Position numbers and translations under genes: made by a program. Positions 33,101 through 43,766 of a stretch of DNA of 64,000 nt are shown here, piece after piece. A model generated the notes under the pieces. That model ran no database searches. It had not been told where the DNA came from and worked only from the letters and a program-made list of their open reading frames with translations. Numbering within the stretch: position 1 is the stretch's first letter; every line of letters starts with the position of its first letter. This DNA is from Theobroma cacao (lineage: Eukaryota; Streptophyta; Magnoliopsida; Malvales; Malvaceae): contig NC_030856.1 in assembly GCF_000208745.1 (NCBI RefSeq), positions 7,615,965-7,679,964 on the forward strand, given 5' to 3'.

Positions 33101-34866
33101 AACGACGAGAAAGAGGGGAAGAGAGAGAAATCAGGTAGAAGAGAGGGATGGATGATATAAGGAGATGTTTGATGCGTTGCGGTGAGGCTAGGAGAAGGAG
33201 AAGGAGAAGGCCACTGGGGAGACCAGGCAGAGTTATTCTATGTCTAACTGCGTTTAAGTGTTACATTAAGGGAGAAAAAAAAACTAGCGGTTAAATGTCA
33301 CTTTAAACTTAAGAACATATCAAAATATCCGTACATTAATTAACAATGAAAAAAGAAACACAATTTCTTAATAGAGAGTTTCTTTTATTAGATAGAATAA
33401 GAATAATTGTTGACTTAAAAGAAAAAAAAAAACTAATGAAGTAATTGATTTCATTGTTTGTACTCAAATATTATTCAGTAATTTCATTGCAAATGTTTCA
33501 TTTGCATTTTTATAAAACAACTTTTTTTGAAGAATATTCCAACTCCTAACTTTTGTTCTCGTGGCTCCAAGGACGGTTACGAATTCTACCGCCTTCGTTG
33601 CTTTGGTTCTTCGCTGCAAGGAACAAATTAGTTGGAAATATCCCTGCCTCAATTTGCAATGTCAGCTCCCTTAAAGATCTCGACTTGTCTGAAAATTCTT
33701 TGGGTGGAATTATTCCAAAATGCTTTTGGAATTTAAGTTTCTCTCTCATTGACCTGAATTTACAGAAGAATAACTTCCATGGTATATTATCAGCGGGAAT
33801 AATATTTCCTAAAAGTTGTTTTTTGAGAAGTTTCCGCATCAATAGCAATCAATTTGAAGGGCCAGTACCACAATTTTTGGTCAACTGCAAGGACTTGGAA
33901 ATTCTAGACCTCGGGCACAATAACTTCAATGATACCTTTCCTGTTTGGTTAGGAAATTCGAATAACCTACAAATTCTTGTCTTGCGATCCAATAGATTTC
34001 ATGGTCAGATCATCAATTCAGAAGTTGCATCTTCCTTCTCTCACTTACGGATCATTGATATATCTCATAATGACTTCAGTGGTTGCTTGCCTTCAAAGTT
34101 TTTCGAAGGTTTGCTCGCTATAAGCAATGGGTATGAAAAGACAAGTGAACCAAGGTACATAGGCTATGAATATTCTAGCAATATTGCGTATTATGTTGAC
34201 TCTTTCTTTATCACAATAAAAGGTCCTGAGTTGGAGTGTCTGAGAATCATTATCTTTTATTTGATGGCCATTAACTTTTCAAATAATCAATTTAATGGAC
34301 AAATTCCCAAGATAATCGGAAAACTTCAGTCACTTACGGCCCTCAACCTCTCTCATAATAGTTTAACAGGTGCTATTCCTACATCATTAGGAAACTTGTC
34401 AAATCTTGAATCATTGGATCTCTCGTCAAACAGACTTGAAGGAAAAATTCCAGCGCAATTAATAAATCTTGTGTTCTTAGATGGATTAAACTTTTCTTGG
34501 AATAATCTCATGGGACCCATTCCTCAAGAAAATCAGTTTTCTACCTTCTCAAACGATTCCTACATCGGAAATTCAGGTTTGTGTGGATTACCATTATCAA
34601 AGATCTGCGATAATGATGAGGGTTTGGAACCACCTCCAGCAATATCGGATGGAGATGATGACATCACCAGAGCATTTGATTGGAGATTTGCTACATTGAT
34701 AGGGTATGGATGTGGGCTGGTGTTTGGATTTATCATGGGATACATTGTGTTCACAACCGAAAAACCATGGTGGTTCATAAGGATGACTGAGAGAGTTGAG
34801 CAAAAATATGGTACAACGATATATACAATACACTTAATGTTCCTAGGTGAGTTTAAGTACTTGTAA
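30165..34866 (+). CDS. RLP2a: five-exon LRR receptor-like protein, 835 aa
   Basis: Exons 30165-30795, 30870-31088, 32345-32635, 32924-32995 and 33572-34866 join at GT-AG sites, all in phase 1 within a glycine codon at an LRR boundary. They give one open frame of 835 codons. Product: signal peptide (1-22), cap with CNWIGVTC (63-70), LRRs, island (about 582-635), further LRRs, GLCGLPLSKICDND, acidic stretch, transmembrane helix (about 777-797) and short tail; no kinase. The N-terminal third resembles LRR-XII receptor kinases (ALKAHVTHDPQNLL, VTGLNLSNM), while the C-terminal half is RLP-like. The start at 30165 is preferred over 30045 because RLP2b is closed upstream. The separate ORFs are exons, so this is not evidently a pseudogene. 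Splicing is predicted, not shown. Confidence 0.8.
30796..30869 (+). other. 74-nt intron 1 of RLP2a, derived from an LRR-coding segment
   Basis: The donor is TTTCAG|GTTGCG and the acceptor ATTGTAG|GTCAAC. Between them lies sequence that reads as an LRR (close to PFSIFNISSLQ and DFNTNNL in two frames), with one base missing near 30838. Removal keeps frame and LRR spacing. It is conserved in RLP2b (52331-52404). Confidence 0.65.
31089..32344 (+). other. Intron 2 of RLP2a with 606-bp extra sequence
   Basis: The donor TTAACAG|GTACGT is near the plant consensus, and the acceptor is ATTTCAG|GTCCC. The intron is 1256 nt against 650 nt in RLP2b. An ~85-bp block (agtggataactct to gatat) occurs twice, near 31607-31690 and 32200-32290, around the extra DNA. 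The extra DNA holds a CT-rich part (31740-31880). Confidence 0.7.
32996..33571 (+). other. Intron 4 of RLP2a with GA-rich block
   Basis: The donor is TTGACAG|GTATAA and the acceptor CTCCAAG|GACGG. Inside is a GA-rich part (33100-33215) with a (ggagaa) run. It is shared, diverged, with RLP2b intron 4 (near 54090-54190). The block may be an old small insertion in the common ancestor. Confidence 0.65.
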
Positions 34867-37177
34867 AATTAGAACAGTGTTTAAGTACTATTACCTTTTT
34901 TCATTTTTACAAGATGGAAAGTCCAGCACTGACAAGTTTTAACAAATGTTCTCAGGTTGGATATGTTCCAATTAAGGATCAATACTCCCAAGGGAAGCTA
35001 ATTCGTCCACTGAGACATTGGCAAAAGTAGGATTCAAGCCCTGTGTGGTACGGGTTCTATCATTCTGCATATTGTGGTGGACTTTCTCGTAGGATTTTGA
35101 CAAGAAGATGAGTTTTCAAGCCCTGTGTGGTATGGGTTCTATCATTCTGCATATTGTGGTGGACTTTCTCGTAGGATTTTTACAAGCATATTCTCGTAGC
35201 TTTTGTTAGTCAATAATTTCAGTTGTGTTGGTCTTATCCTACTTGCTTATAGATGATTTTCATGTAATTTTGTTGAGATTATGGTATGTATTTTCGACAT
35301 GATATATATCTTCAACTATCCTATATATAACTCCATGCATTCTCACACTTAGTTGGGTTGTTTATAACCATTTGCAACTTTTCTTAAGCACATTATATCA
35401 TCAATGTTAATGCTTTAAGTCTCTTGATGCTCACCGTAGAAGAAAAAAAAATGTTTTGACAGTTAATTTCTCAAATTGGATGAATTAATTTCTGAAATTG
35501 TTTTAGCATATCTTTTCTTCCAAGAAACCAATCTTTTGCAGTCAAATTACCCACATAGTTCACAGAAAAGAACCTTATTAAAGCTTTGAATCAATTACGA
35601 AGCTGTTTCAAATTTTGTAGGTATTTTCTAGAGCAGAATAACTCACACTTCTTGAAATTAAAATTCAAGGATCCGGAAGAACTTCGGCAGGCTGAGAAGG
35701 TGTTTGAAAAGTGCTTAGCAAGAATACATACAAAAACATTGAATCAGCACCCCAAATCACCCCAATAAATCAATATGACAATCCAAAATAGTAATTCTTT
35801 TCCATTTAAATTAAAGATCCAACAGAAAAACAAGCAGGGTAAGAAGCTCCTAACCATGTAAAACTGTGTTAACTAATTGTTAAATAACAGAAAGGATTGA
35901 CTGATGATAAAACTGTCTTATGCTTATAATTTCTTTCTTAATTTCCAAGTGGACTTGTAAAATATTAAGACTAATTCACAACAATAAATTTACTAGCAGC
36001 ATCAGAGGACAACAACAGAGTAGAGGATTGATGGGAATTTTGCCCAGCTGAAGAAATTCAAAATTAAAATCTTAAACCGCCACACAAATTTTGCTCATTT
36101 TTTCCAAAAATAAAGCTATTTGTCCTTTGCAAACTGTACTAATAAACTCATATTTTCCTTATTTTTCCAAAAATAAAGTTTCAGGACAACCTTCTAATTA
36201 TATTTTTCTCCCTTTCAAGTGATCACTTGCTTGTGCAAATTTCATTTGCATTAACAAATTGATCATAACAGGTGACAAGAGATTAAAGGAACGAAATTTT
36301 GCAAATTATATGAAAGACTGGCTTGCATGATCGTTGCTTTCTTCTGGTAAGCCCTAAGGTTGGATGATTGACCGGCAAAGACTCATTAACAGAGCCATCA
36401 ATCAGGAAATGGAGAAATATTTGGTTTCACACCATATCTATGGCAGGATTACCCTGCCATAGTAAACCAAAAGTTTTATAAGAAAAGATAAACAATGATA
36501 GGTGTATGTCTTTGAATTATAAAATTTTCGGTGTAAGATGATATTGCTTTCCTACTCCATCCAGCCCCCACCATTTTGTCTTGATGTTTATTGGCTTTTA
36601 CATTAGGCTTGTCGGTGCTAACTTCATTATCAGTATTTAGGAGACCAACAAATTAGGGTCCTATGACTTAAGGATAAGGTGCATTTAAGTATTGCCTTTG
36701 CAAAATTCCCAGGTTCACATACTTCAGCAAACTTAGTCTCTATTACTAACTGAAGGAAAAATAATCAAGGACGAAATAGAAGACAAAGATTTAAAATCCA
36801 TAAAAATATCTGATAAAGAAAGTATTGAAACGAATATAAACAGCTTCCATATTTCTTCCATTGACACTTTATTTCTTCACTCTTTGTCACTTAATTCATT
36901 GCCCCTCTACATTGATTTGATAAACGATTGCTAAATGAATTCCAATTTCTTAACATTTATAAAAAGATAACTTTGCTAGACTTGGACAGCTTAGAGCTTG
37001 TTTTTCTTGGCATGAGACATCATACACAAGTGTGAACACTGGAACAAAGGAATGAGCATTCATGACAAGTTGATTAGACTTTATGGCTAATAGAGAAGTC
37101 TGAACGCTGGACCAATTTTTGAAATAGCAGGAAGGTTTTACACATTTTCCTCTGCTATAATGTCAAGTTGGTGTTTG
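34867..37177. repeat. Downstream region of RLP2a, repeated after RLP2c and RLP2b
   Basis: This non-coding DNA is conserved with 38043-39265 and 55804-58020. It includes a repeated tgtgtggtatgggttctatc phrase (35041 and 35127) and a block at 35640-35770 that occurs three times. The part 36460-37060 resembles the composite spacer. Candidate ORFs are not kept open in all copies. No gene is called. Confidence 0.7.
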
Positions 37178-37203
37178 TGTTGTAACGTGCCGGGTCAGGA
37201 AAC
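37178..37203 (-). mobile_element. Possible relic of an Ogre-type LTR end
   Basis: The 26 bp tgttgtaacgtgccgggtca plus ggaaac resemble the LTR edge at 11755 (tgtcgtaacgtgcgggtctg gaaac), with about three changes. It lies where unit 1 and unit 2 sequences part. The match is short, so this is tentative. Confidence 0.35.
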
Positions 37204-37265
37204 TTCTAGCAAATAGAGAAGTGATAGACTTTTTGGCTAATAGAGAAGTCTGAACGCTGGACCAA

Positions 37266-38042
37266 TCTTCAAAGTTTTTTGAAGGTCTGCTTGCTATAAG
37301 CAATGGGTATGAAGAGACAAGTGAAGCAAGGAACATAGGCTATGCATATTCTAGCAATATTGTGTATTATGTTGACTCTTTATTTATCACAACAAAAGGT
37401 TCGGAGTATATGTACTCAAGAACTATTATCTTTTGTTTGAAGGTCATTGATTTTTCAAATAATCGATTTAGTGGACAAATTTCTGAGACAATCGGAAGAC
37501 TTCAGTCACTTAGAGCCCTCAACCTCTCTCACAATAGTTTAACAGGCCCTATCCCATTATTGTTAGGAAACTTGACAAGCCTTGAATCATTAAATCTCTC
37601 GTCAAACAAACTTGAAGGAAGAATTCCAGCACAATTAGCAAATCTTTCATTCTTAGAGGTATTAAACCTTTCTTGGAATAATCTTATGGGACTCATTCCT
37701 CGAGGAGCGCAATTTGATACCTACGACAAATATTCCTACATCGGAAAATTGGGTTTGTGTGGATTACCATTATCAAAGATCTGCGATAATGATGATGGTT
37801 TGGAACCACCTTCAGCAATATCGGATGGAGATGATGACATCAAAAGAGCATTTAATTGGAGATTTGCTACATTGATAGGGTATGGATCTGGGCTGGTGTT
37901 TGGATTTTTCATGGGTTGCATTGTGTTCACAACCGAAAAACCATGGTGGTTCATAAGGATGATTGAGAGAGTTCAGCAAAAATATGGTAGAAGGATATAC
38001 ACAACACAGTTAATGCTCTTAGGTGAGCTTATGTACTTGTAA
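37266..38042 (+). pseudogene. RLP2c: 3' fragment of an RLP2 gene
   Basis: Sequence from the SKFFEGLLAISNG point to the end of RLP2 is present and open (ending GRRIYTTQLMLLGELMYL). It includes the island, the last LRRs, LGLCGLPLSKICDND and the transmembrane helix with GSGLVFGFFMG. All 5' exons, the signal peptide and the promoter are missing. Just upstream a phrase ggctaatagagaagtctgaa occurs twice (37084 and 37223), and the fragment begins right after the second copy, which points to recombination at this short repeat. A functional protein is unlikely. Confidence 0.85.
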
Positions 38043-39265
38043 AATTATAACAGTACTGTTTAATTACTATTACCTTTTTTCATTTTTACAAGATGGAATG
38101 TCCAGCACTGACAAGTTGTAGCAAATGTTCTCAGGTTGGATGTGTTCCAATTAAGGATCAATACTCCCAAGGTAAGCTAATTCGTCCACGGAGACATTGG
38201 CAAAAATAGGATTTTGACAAGAAGGTGAGTTTTCAAACCCTGTGTGGTATGGGTTCTATCATTCTATATATTGCGGTGGACTTTCTCATAAATATTCTCG
38301 TAGCTTTTGTTAGTCGATAATTTCAGTCGTGTTGGTCTTATCCTATTTGCTTATAGATGATTTCATGTAATTTTGTTGAGATTGTGGTATGTATTTTTAA
38401 CATGATATAAATCTTCAACTTATCCTATATATAACTCCATGTATCATCACACTTGTTGGGTTGTTTATAACCATGTGCAGCTTTTCTTAAGCACATTCTA
38501 TCATCAATGTTAATGCTTTACGTCTCTTGATGTTCACTGTAGAAAAAAAAAAGTTGACTGTTAACGAGCACTGTTGTCCTTCAAATTGGATGAATCAATT
38601 TCTCGAATTGTTTTAGCATATCTTTCCTTCCAAGAAAACAATCTTATTAAAGCTTTGGAATCGATTATGAAGCTGTTCCAAATTTTCTAGGTATTTTCTA
38701 GAGCAGAATAACTCACACTTTTTGAAATTAAAATTTAAGGATCTGGAAGAACTTCGGCAGGTTGTGGAGGTACTTGAAAAGTGCTTAGCAAGAATACATG
38801 CAAAAACATTGAATCAGCACCCCAAATCACCCCAATAAATCAAAATGACAATCCAAAATAGTAATTCTTTTTCCCTTTAAAGTAAAGATCCGACAAAAAA
38901 ACAAGTAGGGTAAAAAGCTTCCAACCATGTAAAACTGTGTTAACTAATTGTTAAATAACAGAAATGATTGACTGATGATAATTTCAAGTGATCACTTGCT
39001 TGTGCAAATTTCATTTGCATTAACAAATTGATCATAACAGGTAACTGGAGATTAAAGAAACGAAATTTTGCATATTATATGAAAGACTGGCTTACATGAC
39101 CGTTGCTTTCTTCTGGTAGGCCCTAAAGTTGGATGTATGGCAGGCAAAGACTCATTAACAAAGCCATCAATTAGAAAATGGAGAAATATTTGGTTTCACA
39201 CTATATCTATTGTAGGATTACCCTGCCATAGTAAACCAAAAATTTATAAGAAAAGACAAACAATG
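38043..39265. repeat. Downstream region of RLP2c, partial repeat of 34867-36480
   Basis: It matches the RLP2a downstream region with internal deletions, including the conserved block near 38700-38840 (aacttcggcaggttg). It ends at the start of the unit-boundary block at 39268. It is non-coding. Confidence 0.75.
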
Positions 39266-39267
39266 AT

Positions 39268-39923
39268 ATATAGGGATATTGGCCTAAGGGGGAGTAACCT
39301 GCTAGTGCAAAGCTTGTGTGTAGATTGCACAAATCTTCTATGGGCTTAAAAGCATTACGGAAGTGGAATTGTAAGTTCATTGAGGCAATACTACATTATG
39401 ACTTTCAACAGTCGGAATCAGACTATTCTTTGTTTACTTACACAATTAAAAATACAAGTTTTTGGACTCTTTAAAAAAAAAAATACAAGTTTTTGGGGGT
39501 TTTCAAATATACTTTTAAGTTGACATATCCGACTTATTTTTCCCTTAGCAGGTATTCTTAAGTATGCTTCAACCCTGGTCTGGCAACAGTTTCTGCTTTG
39601 GAACAGCCAGAAAAAAAAATAATAATAGAGTACCTTGGAAATTCTTATGTCAGGATTTATTGCCTTGACCAATAAGGGAACATTAACAAGCTGTGTAATT
39701 ACTAGCTCATTTCAGTGATGTTGCTGGTGGTTTCTTGAATGAACAATCGAAGATGCAATCCCCTCTTCCACTATCATGGATCCTACATCATTGAAAGATG
39801 GAATGGATTCTAGGTATATAAACATAAATCTTCTTTCACTCTTAAGTTGGAAACATTGATCCATGACACTCACCCCGCTCAACCAAAAGACAAAAAAAAG
39901 TGATCACTGTCAAAAATGTGAGT
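39268..39923. repeat. Unit-boundary block, copy 2
   Basis: It is close to 15208-15870 along its length, so unit 2 starts here directly after the RLP2c downstream region. It ends where the truncated LTR begins. It is non-coding. Confidence 0.8.
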
Positions 39924-42686
39924 ACGGTTACATTTTTCTAGATCTAAGTTCGGGAGTACGGTTACGCTCAGGGAAGGATTAGCACCCCCGATACGCTCGT
40001 TTCATGAACGGTACCATTTTTAGATTATCTTATTAGGCTTTAATTTTTACTTTCTTTGTATTCCCTTAGTTATTATTCACTTATTTTATCTCCTATTTTA
40101 CCTGAAATGGAATGCAAATGTGAGGCATGATGAAGTGCATGACGTGTGATTAAAAATGTCGGACGAATAACCTTTTATCGATGATATTTTCTCGGATCCG
40201 CCCATCATATTGGTGGGATTCGAGGTATTCTCTCACCTAGGGAATTATCCGAGAAATTCGCCTTCGCGAATTCAACGAATAAATCCCATCATCGGGGTTA
40301 TCGTACGTTTTTCTTTTAAAAATAATGTTTTCGTGAATATGAACCTATTACGAGCAAAAACCTTTTTATTAAAGATATTTCTCGAGCCCTCCCATCATAC
40401 TGGTGGGACTTGGGGACATCTTTTCACCTAGGAAACTTTTCGAGAGATACTCACTTTCGCAAGATCTTCGGAAGATCCCATCATCGGGGCTTAACTTGTA
40501 AATAAAAATACTTATATGCAATGATATGCATGATGAGATATGTATATGCTATACTTGTGAAATTGACTATTTTTATCGTTATTATTTTTTAATTATTGGT
40601 TTTTATTATCATTATATCCTTTATTTTATTTATTTTTTATTTTTTTGTATCTTTTTTTTATTCTAAGTTTCTCCTATATTTTCCTTTCTATCTCTTATGA
40701 ATTTTCCTTCTCTATATTTCCTTTTTGTAATTTGATACCTTATAAATTATTCATGATTCTATGTTATCTTAGTGAACAAAAATTTCATTTTTTTACCATT
40801 TTTATTATTTTCTATTTCTTTACTATTATTTTTTTTTTTGTAAACAATCTTTTATTCAAACCTAATGTCTAATATCTTGTTTTATATATCTATATTTTAA
40901 TTCCATTTTTTCTTTTTATTTTTTATCTTATTTCTATAATATTTATCAATCTATATCTTATACCACTAGATATTATTTATTGTTTTAGACTTTCCTTATT
41001 AATAGTTTTTTATTATTTGTCTATTTATTTAATGTCATGGATATTAACATTTTCACAAATTTATTATATATATTTGAATTATTATTATTATTATTTTTAA
41101 TTTATTCTATTTTTTAAAATTTATTTATTTATTATTTATTGTGTGTTTTGTTTTTTTTTTAATGATTTTTGTGTAGTTTAATTTTTATTTACTTAAAATA
41201 AAATTTTGAGATCTCAAAATTGAGGCTCTCCTATCGTACTGGTGGAGCCTTGATTCAGATCTCGAACCTAGGGAAAGTTAATCCAGGGTTGCGACTTCTC
41301 GCGCCTCGGGCAATCATCCCATCATCGGCATGGTTTTGTATTCTTTCCATGGTTAATAGTATGGTACCTTAAGGTTCAATTAATATACTATTAAAACTAT
41401 TAATATTTGTCCTAAAACAAAGGATTTAATGTGGTGATTAAAAAAAATAATTAAACTTTTATTACCTTCTACTATTATTGTTTCACATTTCCTATCAATT
41501 TAAATCCTCTAAAATATTGTCAAAAGGATTCTAAATATCATGCTCAAGCCATTTAAATTTACTAAATATAAAGCTTAATCAAAAAAAGAAGTGGGCTAGC
41601 CCACATGATAACCAATCCATCACCAATCAAGAAAAAAAATAAAGCTTTTTACCTGAACGGGCTTGGTTAGCCCAGATTATAGCCGGACCTGGCCTGCCTC
41701 AGAGTGGGACTATTTGGGGCTTGGTGTGACAGCTCCTAGACAACAAAGACGGTGTCGTTTGGCGATGGAAAGGCAGCCTTGGCAAAACGGCAACGTTTTA
41801 CAAGCCTTTAAACACGTTTAAGCTTTCCTTTCTCTCTCTTTTCCCCATTTTCCCCTCTCATTTCTCTCTCTAGATGACCGGCCTCTCTCAACCCTCTTTC
41901 TTGCCTTTGCCGCACCTTCCCTTTAACCGGTAACCCCCAAATTGGCTCTAGATCTCTCACTCTCCCTATCCTAGGCGGAGTTTGGTTCTCTCTCTCTCTA
42001 TCCAAACTCCTACCAGCGCTGGTTTCCTCTCACCCAAAAGCTCTAGATCCCCCTAAATAAAAGCACCAAAACCCCCGAAATCTTCTCTTCTAATCGACAG
42101 CAGGAGACCCAAGATTCTTCTCCTGAATCCAGCGGCACAAACCCCAACTCTACCCTCCTAAACGGTGGCACCAAACCTCTCTCTCTCTACCCCTCTAACC
42201 GGCGGCACTCAAAACCCAAACTTTGGGCCGGTTACTCAAGCCAAAGAACCCTAAAACTTCAACTTTCTGCAATCAAAAAGAAAATTTTCCAACAAAACTA
42301 ATCCGCCTCTCTCATTTTCATTGCATATTCTTTTGATTTGATTGATTTTATTTTTATTTTTTTGGTTAAGGATTTGTGGTTGTTTCTGGCTGCTAGACTA
42401 GGATTTTTTGGTTTTGATGCTGTTAGGGTTTTCTTTTTGATTGCCGCCCCCTTTGCTGTGCTACAGTGCCCCTTTTATACCTAGTTTTGGCCTTTCAATC
42501 GGGTGTCGTCTCCACTACGTGGCCAGATGCGAGTTTTTCGCATCTGGCAGAGAGAGTGGTGCCTGGCAAGGTGCGGACACACCCTGTCAATCATACACAT
42601 ATTTCATTTTTTCTCCTTCTTTTTTTTTTCCTCTTTTTTTCTTTTTTCTTCCTTTTTTTTATTTTATTAAAAATATAGTGTCTACA
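39924..42686 (-). mobile_element. Truncated solo LTR of the Ogre/Tat family
   Basis: The match to the LTR at 11755-14929 begins at tttttctagatctaagttcg and ends with AGTGTCTACA at 42686. About the first 175 bp (in + coordinates) are missing, and no internal element sequence follows. It carries the same cccatcat/tggtggg blocks, the acggtgtcgttt motif (41746-41760) and the hairpin (42522-42548). It is clearly diverged from the first LTR, so it is older or from a sister family. It stands where unit 1 has 1.4 kb of other DNA. Confidence 0.85.
42522..42548. repeat. LTR hairpin, second copy with paired change
   Basis: GCCAGATGCGAG and TTCGCATCTGGC pair around TTT. Against 14796-14822 the C-G pair has become T-A, so the stem is kept; the loop-closing pair is now G-T. 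Confidence 0.9.
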
Positions 42687-43381
42687 ACTATGAATCTTGT
42701 TCTTAACGAGTTTCATAATAGAAAATGTATGCTCTGGTATTGTAGTGGAAACCGTAAGAGTTAAGACAAGTTGGATCAATCTGTCAACAACGAAGTAAAC
42801 TTTTGATATTCCCATCTTCTTCAACCTTGACATAGTTTAAAACATGTAGATACATTTTTCAAAACTAGATTATGCAAAATGTCAAGTTTGAATAAATCTA
42901 ATTGATAGCTTAAATGCATTTTATCATACTCAGTAAAGTTATCATCAAGGTAATATTTATTTGCAAGGTTGCAAATACTTTCAATATCAAACGATTCAAA
43001 ATCATTTTAAGTGTCCAGAGATATGCCAAAAGTGAGCAACTCCACCACACTCTCATTAAATTTGAAATCTAATTCTTGCAAGAGTGAGTCAATATATAGC
43101 AACTAGAAACAAGTCAACTTAGCAATAGTGCTCAATTGTGGTATGATCCTTTTAAAGATAACTTTTACCGAATTTATATCTAACCCCCATATCAGGAATC
43201 TTAATTTCAAATTCTCATAAAACTTCTTCACTGACATAAGCAAAAGTTCCCATCCATCCTCTCTCAATTGTTGGAGATGCTTTTTAATAAGCAATACTAA
43301 ACTAATTGCAATTAATATGCCTTGAGACTTAAGTTGTGAAGCTTTTGAGAAGTCATTTGTTATCTCCAATAACTCCCTCAT
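42687..43381 (-). pseudogene. hAT-type transposase relic, copy 2
   Basis: This is the same relic as 17291-18020, with the piece 43381-43103 (MRELLEITNDFSKASQLKSQ) and a C-terminal piece with VYFVVDRLIQLVLTL and ERTFSIMKLVKN. The LTR abuts it at actatg, cutting the last dozen codons. The open frame that runs from it into the LTR is an accident of the join. Stops lie between the pieces. Confidence 0.75.
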
Positions 43382-43671
43382 AAGTTGTATTTAATTTTTT
43401 GCCTTACAAAATTCATTCTTTCAATATACTTTCTCTTGTTGTTAATCTTTTTTTTTTTTTGGAATGTATAACCAACAAGAATCTCATATTCTCTTACTTA
43501 GAAAAAAAAAAGAATCTCATATTTTCTAGTATTTTCATTAGATTGTATTACAAGATTATTAAATTCAGTGTTTATATGCCAATTAAGAGAACAATCTCAT
43601 CTTCTACATAATGAAATTTAAAGAATAATTTTAAAGGATTTAGGAAAGACTTAAGGTTGACTTGAGAATGA

Positions 43672-43679
43672 TATAAATA
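43672..43679 (+). promoter_or_regulatory. TATA box of RLP1b
   Basis: TATAAATA lies in the same context as before RLP1a. The distance to the start codon is 87 bp because a short tttgcctag duplication lies in the leader. Confidence 0.6.
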
Positions 43680-43766
43680 AAGGCCTCCAGGAATGCACAT
43701 TTCATATATCTCTCCAAGCCTCAAATAGTTTGCCTAGTTTCATCGCTTGTTTCTTAGTTTCTAGAT

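Noticed and set aside
30165..34866. RLP2a read as a pseudogene with frameshifts
   Set aside because: GT-AG introns in phase 1 restore a full frame in both copies with the same exon lengths.
35586..35768. ORF ending HTKTLNQHPKSPQ as a small gene
   Set aside because: The copies at 38700 and 56510 do not keep the frame (one-base change near 56610 and other differences).
42591..42833. Minus-strand ORF spanning LTR and hAT relic
   Set aside because: It starts in hAT sequence and runs into a T-rich LTR end; an accidental fusion at the insertion join.
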